Source: DASQDN01 sp035630195 (lineage in GTDB: Bacteria > Acidobacteriota > Terriglobia > Bryobacterales > Bryobacteraceae). Taken from it: a stretch of 32,073 nucleotides of DNA. Location of the stretch: the NCBI GenBank assembly GCA_035630195.1, contig DASQLD010000106.1:1-32073 (forward strand), in the 5' to 3' direction. The first letter of the stretch is position 1, and every line of letters begins with the position of its first letter. The position numbers and the translations under genes are program-made. Shown piece by piece: positions 18,401-23,687 of this stretch. Under the pieces are notes generated by a model that saw only the letters and a program-made list of their open reading frames with translations, had not been told where the DNA came from and did not search any database.

Positions 18401-18783
18401 TGCCCCTTGGAACTCGATTCGGTTTCGAGTAGTGGAGTGCTTTCGACAACGTTAACGACTTCGGTTACCTGTCCCACTTGTAGCGTGAGATCGACGCGCT
18501 GACGAGCATTGACCGTGATATTCACATTTTCGACAACCGCGGCCGAGAAACCCGGCGCTTCGGCGCGAACCTCATACATGCCGATTTTGACCGCAGGAAA
18601 GATGTAATCTCCTTGCGCATCTGTGTTGGTGGTGTTTGCAATGCCGGTGGCGGTGTTGCGCACAGTGACTTTGGCGCTGGCGATCATTCCGCCTTTGGCA
18701 TCTTTCACAGTGCCGAGTACCGCTGCAGTATCGAATTGAGCAAGGGCCACGACCGGGGTGAGCCACAGAAGCAACGTCTTCAT
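15451..18783 (-). CDS. Oar-like TonB-dependent receptor (second)
   Basis: 1110 residues from the ATG at 18783 (MKTLLLWLTPVVALA signal peptide); an in-frame GTG at 18801 is less likely. The carboxypeptidase-regulatory-like domain follows (AAVLGTVKDAKGGMIASAKV, then GMYEVRAEAPGFS). The plug region contains QRQIVNLPIRGRTYSSLALL, NNFLLDGVDNN and GGAVMNVSSRSGSNEYHGAL. A long barrel ends in AVQLALRLSF with terminal Phe. Its stop shares ATGA with the start of the phosphodiesterase gene, so a transporter and a periplasmic phosphodiesterase are translationally coupled. A plausible reading is uptake and cleavage of a phosphodiester-containing substrate, but this is inference. Confidence 0.92.
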   Translation of the reverse strand: MKTLLLWLTPVVALAQFDTAAVLGTVKDAKGGMIASAKVTVRNTATGIANTTNTDAQGDYIFPAVKIGMYEVRAEAPGFSAAVVENVNITVNARQRVDLTLQVGQVTEVVNVVESTPLLETESSSKGQVINQRQIVNLPIRGRTYSSLALLVPGVRESQSGNSGDITTRREGSYNVNGLRSVYNNFLLDGVDNNFYGTTNQGYSNQAAQPSPDSVAEFRMSVNAYSAEYGRTGGAVMNVSSRSGSNEYHGALWNYFQNTALNATGFFKPAENRKPVTNRNQFGFVFGGRLIRDRTFFFADYEGSRWIQNPFSLTSIPSLAHREGILTADVRVPFAFTASDGRTIPAGTTIPAGQPVPMTGFARRVLAELPAPNRPGGGAFGIANNFGGFSRNQLFEDKGAIKIDHRVSDRLSAFARYSHRHQSIEQPGLITGFSGGNATGLLDTYNQQGIGGLTFTATSSSVIEYRFAVTRLGMDRLPMSVGGPSMQELFGIPGLPEGPRIQGGVTPQDINGFARIGRQSTSPQAQFPRTLNSRFNYNKIIGRHNLKTGHEWLDLSIAVDDTNPLYGIDAYGGGYSRLTAGATNVVYSLADFYFGARSSYQLATQKIADVRQWANWFYIQDDWKVNDRLTLNLGVRYEITTPMYEANNELANFDLATRQLVLAKDGSLEERSLRKMDWNNFAPRVGFAYQLTKNTVVRSGYGIGYNYWNRMASAEVLGTNAPFVTRFSRTNSVLNIGSLCSGNAFENCFRTTWQGYPSNLPSNVILYMQQEMPWSYIQNWHFTIQQSLSPSTLIDVAYVGNKGVKLPLLGDLNQARPVTDAELAATGGTPLSTLQARRPIPGYGNITAVVPTGFSNYNALQVRFEHRGGDLTLLNSFTYAKAIDNVGQVLEGTNGGSPNPQDFYNPNNDKGPSSFDQRFNNTTSVVYSLPFGRGKRFGSDTPGVVDAIAGGWEASTIINLQSGQPLNLRYGDTDGRLSDGQADFLGNVALRPNVLNPSAGILAPDDQRNHENYFNRTNIAIPPASSPFGNIGRNAVYGYALYQVNLMMQKNFAMPFINEESRLTFRGEFFNLFNTTNFTAPTTDFRSANFGRVGSTFDPRAVQLALRLSF

Positions 18784-18880
18784 AACCACAGATCGTAACA
18801 CCGCTAGTGTTATCAGAGTATGTCTACTGAGTTACTCCGCCGACATATGGATGCGGTGGCTTCGATATGATGTTGCTCAC

Positions 18881-18887
18881 GGAGGAG
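18881..18887 (+). promoter_or_regulatory. Strong ribosome-binding site fixing the esterase start
   Basis: GGAGGAG lies 8 bases upstream of the ATG at 18896. It selects that start over the longer in-frame extension that begins inside the divergent receptor gene at 18758. Confidence 0.75.
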
Positions 18888-18895
18888 AACTCGTG

Positions 18896-19708
18896 ATGAC
18901 GTCTCGCTGCTTGTTGATGTGCGGTGTGGTCCTGGCTATAGGCCAGATCCAGGCGGCTCCGCAGGAAATCGTTCTGCGCGCGGATCTACCGGCCGGCGAA
19001 GAATGGTATACACCGCCGGCAACCAACGAACACGTCAAGAGTCCTACCGAGAAATGGGTTCGAAAGGTAACTCGGCCCGTGATGGAAGTGTACCTAGCGG
19101 CAAAGCCCAATGGCGTTGCCGTTGTGGTGGCCCCGGGCGGAGGATTTTCAATTCTTGCCATTGAGCATGAGGGGCGAGATGTCGCGCGGTGGTTGAATGA
19201 GCGTGGCGTTTCCGCCTTTGTACTGCGGTATCGTGTCGGTCTCGAAAGCAGGGAAGTCAGTCAAAAAGCAGCCATCGAAGATGGATTGCTGGCTCTCAAG
19301 ACCGTGCGCGAAAGGGCGGCGGAGTGGAAGCTTGATCCGACGCGCATCGGAGTAATGGGGTTTTCTGCCGGTGGTTACCTGACGGTCGGCGCCGCGACGC
19401 AATACACGAAGGAAAGCCGCCCCGACTTTGCGATTTCCATCTATGCGGTCGCTCCGGAAGGGTACCAAGTTCCGACTGACGCGCCGCCGCTTTTCATCGC
19501 GGTTGCTTACGACGACAATCCGAGAATGACAACCACTGCGACCGGGCTGATGGACAACTGGAAGAAAGCGAAGCAGCCCGCGGAGCTGCATGTGTTCCGA
19601 GACGGTGGGCACGGGTTCGGCATGAATAAGAAGGGCAAGTCGTGTGACATCTGGACGGACTTGTTGGCGCGCTGGATGACGGAGTTGGGATTCATCGCCA
19701 AGTCTTGA
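18896..19708 (+). CDS. Secreted alpha/beta-hydrolase esterase (acetylxylan-esterase-like)
   Basis: 270 residues. The signal peptide (MTSRCLLMCGVVLAIGQIQA) is cleaved after IQA. The fold shows the oxyanion region VVVAPGGGFSILA, the nucleophile elbow GVMGFSAGG (Gly-x-Ser-x-Gly), the acid in AVAYDDNP and the catalytic His in DGGHGFGM. This arrangement is typical of the small esterases often labelled 'endo-1,4-beta-xylanase' or BD-FAE-like and acting on acetylated or feruloylated polysaccharides. Location and theme agree with the surrounding export-oriented genes. It is divergent from the second TonB receptor with about 110 bases between starts, which should hold both promoters. Confidence 0.9.
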   Translation: MTSRCLLMCGVVLAIGQIQAAPQEIVLRADLPAGEEWYTPPATNEHVKSPTEKWVRKVTRPVMEVYLAAKPNGVAVVVAPGGGFSILAIEHEGRDVARWLNERGVSAFVLRYRVGLESREVSQKAAIEDGLLALKTVRERAAEWKLDPTRIGVMGFSAGGYLTVGAATQYTKESRPDFAISIYAVAPEGYQVPTDAPPLFIAVAYDDNPRMTTTATGLMDNWKKAKQPAELHVFRDGGHGFGMNKKGKSCDIWTDLLARWMTELGFIAKS

Positions 19709-19839
19709 ATGATCGCGAAGATTTCATAGCGAAGCTACGCGAACATAAACGGCAATGTATCATGCGCCTGTCACTGTTGGGCTTTACGGCAAGAGGTGAA
19801 GCCGCGAGGAAAGCGCACTACAAAACCTCGATCTTGATG

Positions 19840-20650
19840 TCAGTCGAAGAGAAAGCGCTTCCAGTTGGTTTGCGGCAGATCGTGCGATGCGAGGTACGCG
19901 CGTTGGCGGCGGATCTCCTCAGGCGAGCGCTGCAGCCGGTCGGCGGCATGACTCGAAAAATCCTGTTCGCCTCGCGGATTGTACATAACGACCTCCTCGG
20001 TGGCGAGATCCGTTGAAGGATGCTCGAAGTAGAGGTTGTAGGCCTCCCCCGCTCGGCTCGTAACGGTACCGCTCGATGCCGATGATACCTGCCTGATAGT
20101 CGGGCCATAAAGAACCGATCGCGACCGGATAGGCTCCGGTACGCTGGTGGAAACGTTCGATGTCCGCGATGATCTCCGTCGAATTCGCGATCGCCCGGTC
20201 GTGGCTCCACGACGCGACAGCTCCTATAATCATCATTCGCGTTGCTGTCACTGCCAGTGGAATTAGTATTAGCGCGATCGGTATCGCTCGCGATAGTTTC
20301 ACGCCGTTCATCTTCGCTGCGCAGAGACGTCGCCAGAGATGGACGAGCCATGTCAACCATAACGCCAGAATAGCCGCTCCAGCTGCCGCGCTACCCTTTG
20401 ACACCATGGTCAGAGTCGCGAATGCGACGACCAGCGTCGCCACAACGAACCCCGACTTCGCCAGAGCATATCCGCGATTGTAGATCAGCCACGCGATTCC
20501 AACCGGCGCGAGTAGGAGACTTCCGAAAGCCGCCACGGTCGCGCAGGCAGATACGCTGGTGGCGAGAGGATCGTAGCGACCGGAAAGGAATGGAAGCAAC
20601 ATCGCGCTCACGAGAAGTAGAATCCAGAGCGCGGTATGGATAGCATGCAT
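19840..20650 (-). pseudogene. Five-helix membrane protein with C-terminal soluble domain, frameshifted at a G5 run
   Basis: From the ATG at 20650 the frame encodes about five membrane helices (ALWILLLVSAMLLPFL, TVAAFGSLLLAPVGIAWLIY, GFVVATLVVAFATLTMV, GAAILALWLTWLVHL, IPIALILIPLAVTA). A pilin-like soluble part follows (ADIERFHQRTGAYPV, SLWPDYQAG, ERYRYEPSG). The frame then becomes unnatural after a run of five G (CCCCC at 20046-20050 on the plus strand). Removing one G restores EPSGEAYNLYFEHPSTDLAT and a clean end FLFD-stop at 19840. The repaired gene is exactly 270 codons. The lesion may be a sequencing error, a recent mutation or slippage. Function unknown. Confidence 0.8.
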
Positions 20651-20825
20651 CGCGAGTGCCTGTGGAAACTTTCGTGGGCCCCTGTAGGATTTGAGCCGAC
20701 AACTAAGGTTTAGAATCCATTCGAAAAGACCATCACGTTAACAGCTGTTTATGCAGTTATATGTGTTCTCGAATGAGGAAGCGTTGGGTTGAGAAATTGG
20801 CACCGTACTCGTCAATAAGATCGAG

Positions 20826-20861
20826 AAGGATCTTGGTCTGAAAAAGGATCTTGGTGTGAAA
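20826..20861 (+). repeat. Tandem 18-bp duplication upstream of hicB
   Basis: AAGGATCTTGGTCTGAAA is followed immediately by AAGGATCTTGGTGTGAAA, 17 of 18 bases identical. It lies in the 250-bp stretch 20651-20900 between the membrane gene and hicB, where I see no intact gene. The frame of hicB is open back to 20793 through both copies, so this may be the remnant of an upstream partner gene. Confidence 0.6.
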
Positions 20862-20900
20862 GGGCAGGAAACGCGCTCCTTTCAAGGGGGAGAGAGGTCT

Positions 20901-21327
20901 ATGTACGAATACGCGGTATCACTACAGCATGATGACAATGGAACGATCTTGCTAACCGCTCCAGATATTCCTGAAGTCACGACATTCGGTGACGATGAGG
21001 ACGAGGCCATGGACCCGAGCGGTCGATGCCATTGAAACCGCTTTAATGATGTACATGTCGAATCGAGAATCCATCCCGGCGCCTTCGAAACCAAAACGGG
21101 GGCAAAGGACGGTGAGCCTTCCAGCACTCACGCAGGCAAAGCTATCTCTCTATGCGGCTATGGTCGAAAACGGTATCGGAAAGGCCGAGCTATCACGACG
21201 GCTGAACTGCCACATGCCTCAAGTCGATCGGCTTCTCGACCTCGGGCATGCGTCGCGACTCGACCAACTTGAGGCTGCGATCCGCGCTGTCGGCAAGAAA
21301 CTCACTCTGGTGGTGGCGGTCGAGTGA
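20901..21327 (+). pseudogene. hicB: HicB-family antitoxin, frameshifted at a CCC run
   Basis: The ATG at 20901 follows GGGGGAGAGAG (8-16 bases upstream). It gives the HicB partial-RNase-H-like start MYEYAVSLQHDDNGTILLTA and DIPEVTTFGDDEDEA. At CCC (21014-21016) the frame is lost. Deleting one C joins it to DRAVDAIETALMMYM and a helix-turn-helix tail (KAELSRRLNCHMPQVDRLLD, then AIRAVGKKLTLVV), giving exactly 142 codons. This is a normal HicB with DNA-binding domain. No intact HicA toxin is visible upstream or downstream. HicB without HicA could be an orphan, or the pair is degraded. Sequencing error is possible. Confidence 0.82.
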
Positions 21328-21354
21328 GCCAGTAGCGTGCGTGGTGGTGAAGAA

Positions 21355-21404
21355 TGGTGAGCCGGCCGGGACTCGAACCCGGGACCATCGCATTAAAAGT
21401 GCGG
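21355..21404 (-). pseudogene. 3' half of a split tRNA-Lys(TTT)
   Basis: Reading the minus strand from 21404, CCGCACTTTTAAT is followed by TGCG stem closure, variable loop, T-arm CCGGG-TTCGAGT-CCCGG, acceptor strand CCGGCTC, A73 and encoded CCA (ending at 21355). There is no D-arm or 5' acceptor strand next to it. The missing 5' half lies at 23617-23655. Joined at the shared 13 bases, the two halves make a complete tRNA whose acceptor stem pairs perfectly (GAGCCGG with CCGGCTC). Confidence 0.88.
21392..21404. repeat. Left core direct repeat (att-like)
   Basis: ATTAAAAGTGCGG, identical to 23617-23629. It corresponds to the anticodon loop and 5' anticodon strand of the split tRNA-Lys read on the minus strand. 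Confidence 0.82.
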
Positions 21405-21469
21405 CTCACTTGCGTCCTTACTTTGAGTTAACAGATTTGATATCAGTCGATTACAGATTGACAGGAAAA

Positions 21470-21490
21470 GTTAAGACCCTGATTAAGACC
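21470..21490. repeat. Left arm-type repeats
   Basis: Two direct copies of TTAAGACC (AAGACC at 21473 and 21484), phased at 11 bp and about 70-80 bp inside the left core. The same motif and phasing occur at the right end. This arrangement resembles arm-type sites bound by the N-terminal domain of tyrosine recombinases. Confidence 0.6.
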
Positions 21491-21515
21491 TCCTTCAGGC
21501 ACAGGGCAACTGTTG

Positions 21516-21544
21516 AAAAGACCCCAAGTAACGGGGTCTTTTTC
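21516..21544. terminator. Bidirectional terminator at the left end of the element
   Basis: AAAAGACCCC, a 6-7 base loop, then GGGGTCTTTTT. The stem AGACCCC/GGGGTCT is flanked by A- and T-runs, so it can end transcription from either side. It lies between the left arm sites and the DUF2971 gene, and could end transcription leaving that gene. Confidence 0.8.
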
Positions 21545-21695
21545 TGTCTCTGGATGAGGGGGGTAGATCTAGCTGCCGGAGGGGTTAGTGTCGGGGATTG
21601 TCTGACTGGTCATGTACGAGTTCGCGGGCTGGTTCGCTGACTTATGGTGAATTGAGGAAAACGCTTCGGTCGTGAGACTGTGCTCTCTTGATGTT

Positions 21696-22412
21696 TCATT
21701 TCATCTGGTAAAGACTTGATCGCACGACTTTCACATGTGGTAGGCCGTGATCGTTGAGTTCTGTTTGAATAACGTCTTGCACCCAAGGCTCGGAGTGTGG
21801 TGATAAGAAGACGCTCTCAACTAGATCCGATAAATCAACCGTCAGGGAAATACCGTCGCTATCATTTTTGTCGTGTACGAAGGCTCGGATCTCACGCTCA
21901 TGTTCGAAGCTATTGCGCTTGAAATACGGTATCCATTCGAGGTTACCCGGATTGTCTATCATTTCAACCAGTGAGCCGTCAGCAAAATCTTCGTATAAAA
22001 CTTCGCCTATAGAGACTGCTTCTGTACATGAACGTAGTGCGCTTTTTAGTCGTCCGACAGTTGTGCGTACCGCCAAACCAGAGTTGTCGGAATAGAGTGA
22101 CCACATCGCCGCCGATTCAACTGGTCCTTTGTGCCAACAGCAGACACATTGAGTTGCACGAAACAGCCGAAACAATTCCCGGATTCTGGTCGTAAGCGTA
22201 TCATCGAGAGTCAGGGGACGACTCCTTGCAAGCTTCTCGAACGCCCAATCCGGCACTTCGCACTCATAGGGATCGTTGACCTTGCTAAGACGAATGAAAA
22301 AGAGCTTCGTAGTTTGCAAAAGCGATAGGAAGCTAGGTAAGCGCATGAAACGCCAGATGACCAGTGCGTCATCAGGTTCCCTAACGAAGTCGTTGATCAA
22401 CGGAGAATACAC
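21696..22412 (-). CDS. DUF2971 family protein
   Basis: 238 residues from a GTG at 22412. Family features are the N-terminal LVIWRFMRLPSFLSLLQTTK and LFFIRLSKVNDPYECEVP, the central CVCCWHKGPVESAAMWSLYS followed by SGLAVRTTV, and the C-terminal YFKRNSFEHEREIRAF. This is the standard order of DUF2971 (Trp/Phe start, 'NDP', 'CW..ES..MW..Y', 'K...F..E.EIR'). Biochemical function is unknown. From general knowledge the family often occurs in variable, defence-rich or mobile regions, which agrees with its place as the main cargo of this element. No partner gene with a recognisable nuclease or sensor domain accompanies it. Confidence 0.82.
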   Translation of the reverse strand: MYSPLINDFVREPDDALVIWRFMRLPSFLSLLQTTKLFFIRLSKVNDPYECEVPDWAFEKLARSRPLTLDDTLTTRIRELFRLFRATQCVCCWHKGPVESAAMWSLYSDNSGLAVRTTVGRLKSALRSCTEAVSIGEVLYEDFADGSLVEMIDNPGNLEWIPYFKRNSFEHEREIRAFVHDKNDSDGISLTVDLSDLVESVFLSPHSEPWVQDVIQTELNDHGLPHVKVVRSSLYQMK

Positions 22413-22663
22413 AATCAGATTTTCCCATCTGAGTCTCTTGCGTTAAGGATGACTATCATTTCGGGAATCGTAGCACGAGTTTCAGCCCTCGCAGACGGCT
22501 CAAGCTGCTGTTCCGTAACGATGGTTCTATTCAATCTGACTCTGTTGGGTGCCGGAGGATCAAGACACGATCCAGGAATCCACCTGTTCCGGATTTGAAG
22601 AATGCAGTTGTGGGAGACGAGTTCGCTGGATCGTCAGCCGATCTCTGGTAGATCTCGGTCATC

Positions 22664-22939
22664 CTACCTCAACTCCATCCAGGATCTCGGTATGAGTTTC
22701 GCCCACACCTTAGTAAACCAATCGCTCACTCCTTCAATAACGAAGCCATACCCCACGAGAAAGACCAAGGTGGCCGTCCACTTCTCGAACCCCGACCACC
22801 CAATCAGCCAGCGACAGCACCAAAGCGAGCCCAGCAGTACCGCCGCCCAGGCAGCGACACCCAACAGCTTCCAGTGGCCAATTCGATCCTGCCGGTCGCG
22901 CATCTTTGCGTACTCCCGCACCTCTTCGGTCATGATCAT
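22664..22939 (-). CDS. Small two-helix membrane protein
   Basis: 91 residues from the ATG at 22939 (MIMTEEVREYAKMRDRQ), chosen because a G-rich stretch (GGGGGG) lies about 10 bases upstream; longer in-frame starts reach 22993. A charged N-terminal helix is followed by two membrane segments (LLGVAAWAAVLLGSLWCCRW and WTATLVFLVGYGFVIEGV) and an amphipathic end (SDWFTKVWAKLIPRSW). No family recognised. It lies inside the element, on the same strand as the DUF2971 gene and 251 bases upstream of it. That gap (22413-22663) shows no other gene. A small membrane protein beside a DUF2971 gene could be an effector, but nothing in the sequence proves it. Confidence 0.6.
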   Translation of the reverse strand: MIMTEEVREYAKMRDRQDRIGHWKLLGVAAWAAVLLGSLWCCRWLIGWSGFEKWTATLVFLVGYGFVIEGVSDWFTKVWAKLIPRSWMELR

Positions 22940-23092
22940 CTGCTCGACCCCCCGCCCAACTGTAGCGCTTGAGCCGTCTCGTCCCCAGCCCAAGCAAAGT
23001 ATTCAGCAGCACAGTATATCCGAGCCTGAGACGGGACGACAATGGTATCGAACAACATCTAGTTTGGGTGGCCACCGTGAGAGAATGCGCGA

Positions 23093-23302
23093 ATGACACT
23101 GACGCCCGATCCTCTGCTGACCGAGATAGACGCGCTGCTTGAGACAGCCAACGAGAAGACGAGATTTGGGAACACCGGACTGATGCATGTTCAAGCCGTT
23201 AACGACCTGCGGATTCGGTACATATCCAAGCAGATCGGCGAGAGCGATGCTCGCAACGAATTGTCCAATCTGAAAAGAGACGTTGACGCATTCCAGCCAT
23301 GA
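23093..23302 (+). CDS. Small hypothetical protein in the element
   Basis: 69 residues from the ATG at 23093, with a weak GAGAGAA ribosome site upstream. The sequence (MTLTPDPLLTEIDALLETAN, then DLRIRYISKQIGESDARNEL and LKRDVDAF) is charged and predicted largely helical. No family recognised. It ends 56 bases before the element-borne tRNA-Lys on the same strand. The amino-acid composition looks like a real protein, but the short length leaves some doubt. Confidence 0.5.
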   Translation: MTLTPDPLLTEIDALLETANEKTRFGNTGLMHVQAVNDLRIRYISKQIGESDARNELSNLKRDVDAFQP

Positions 23303-23358
23303 AGCTCAATCTGATGCTGGCGAGCCCCGGGACGTCATGCGACAATGGAAACGTTCGT

Positions 23359-23434
23359 GACTCGGTAGCTCAGTTGGTAGAGCATCTGACTTTTAATTAG
23401 GTGGTCGCGGGTTCGAGTCCCGCCCGAGTCACCA
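23359..23434 (+). tRNA. tRNA-Lys (anticodon TTT), complete, carried within the element
   Basis: 76 bases with encoded CCA. The acceptor stem GACTCGG pairs with CCGAGTC; the D-arm is GCTC-AGTTGGTA-GAGC; the anticodon arm is TCTGA-CTTTTAA-TTAGG with anticodon TTT; the T-arm is GCGGG-TTCGAGT-CCCGC, then discriminator A and CCA. Every standard position is present. Its acceptor, anticodon and T stems differ from the split tRNA-Lys, so it is not a simple duplicate of that gene. It lies about 180 bases inside the right border, on the opposite strand to the split gene. Confidence 0.95.
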
Positions 23435-23480
23435 ACTCGTCAGAAGAACGTTGTCCTTCAAGCCTGTCCAGGCATCCTCC

Positions 23481-23547
23481 AAGACCTAGTTAAGACCCAA
23501 TTAAGACCCTTTCGGGGGTCCAAATGAGTACCTTGGGTCTTAAACCC
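23481..23547. repeat. Right arm-type repeats
   Basis: Three direct AAGACC motifs begin at 23481, 23492 and 23503 (11-bp phasing, the last two as TTAAGACCC), and an inverted copy GGGTCTTAA lies at 23535-23543. They match the left-end motifs in sequence, orientation and spacing, and lie 75-135 bases inside the right core. The rest of 23435-23616 shows no gene. Confidence 0.6.
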
Positions 23548-23616
23548 ATTTTTCTAAGTTGTTGATAATACTGGAAGGCAGGGGTCTGGAAGGTACTGGC
23601 TGGAACTACGAATAGG

Positions 23617-23629
23617 ATTAAAAGTGCGG
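23617..23629. repeat. Right core direct repeat (att-like)
   Basis: ATTAAAAGTGCGG, identical to 21392-21404. It forms the 3' end of the 5' half of the split tRNA-Lys on the minus strand. Confidence 0.82.
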
Positions 23630-23655
23630 TGCTCTACCAACTGAGCTACCGGCTC
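23617..23655 (-). pseudogene. 5' half of the split tRNA-Lys(TTT)
   Basis: Minus strand from 23655: acceptor strand GAGCCGG, TA, D-arm GCTC-AGTTGGTA-GAGC, then A-CCGCA-CTTTTAAT. The sequence then leaves tRNA character (CCTATTCGTAG...) with no 3' anticodon strand, T-arm or acceptor. Together with 21355-21404 it reconstitutes one tRNA-Lys. Its 5' end lies 32 bases from the start of the divergent isomerase-like gene. Confidence 0.88.
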
Positions 23656-23687
23656 GAGACACAGCGCTTTGTCTTTGTCAGGATAGC

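Larger units (their letters stand above)
21392..23629. mobile_element. 2.2-kb integrase-less integrative element inserted in tRNA-Lys
   Basis: The limits are the two 13-bp copies of ATTAAAAGTGCGG, whose starts are 2225 bp apart, covering the anticodon stem-loop of the disrupted tRNA-Lys. Inside are AAGACC repeats with 11-bp phasing at both ends, a DUF2971 gene, a two-helix membrane protein gene, a 69-aa gene and a complete tRNA-Lys(TTT). Insertion in a tRNA anticodon loop with short direct repeats and arm-like sites is the hallmark of tyrosine-recombinase integration. No recombinase gene is present, so mobilisation would need an enzyme in trans. Unlike usual tRNA-targeting islands, the target tRNA is not rebuilt at either junction. 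Confidence 0.72.

Noticed and set aside
19705..20016. 103-codon plus-strand ORF after the esterase
   Set aside because: It starts at TTG overlapping the esterase stop, and its second half is antisense to the restored end of the membrane protein. No family resemblance.
22602..23096. 164-codon plus-strand ORF in the element
   Set aside because: Low-complexity Ser/Pro/Gln-rich translation, antisense to the better supported two-helix membrane protein.
21405..23616. Group I or II intron in tRNA-Lys
   Set aside because: Introns do not duplicate target sequence. Here 13 bases are repeated at both borders, and the insert holds several genes plus a tRNA and no intron core that I can see.
23365..23647. 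18-bp inverted repeat near the right border
   Set aside because: TAGCTCAGTTGGTAGAGC and its complement are simply the conserved D-arms of the two tRNA-Lys sequences in opposite orientation, not transposon ends.
21355..23655. Functional trans-spliced or permuted tRNA
   Set aside because: The halves overlap by 13 bases and lack any complementary leader sequences that could bring them together.
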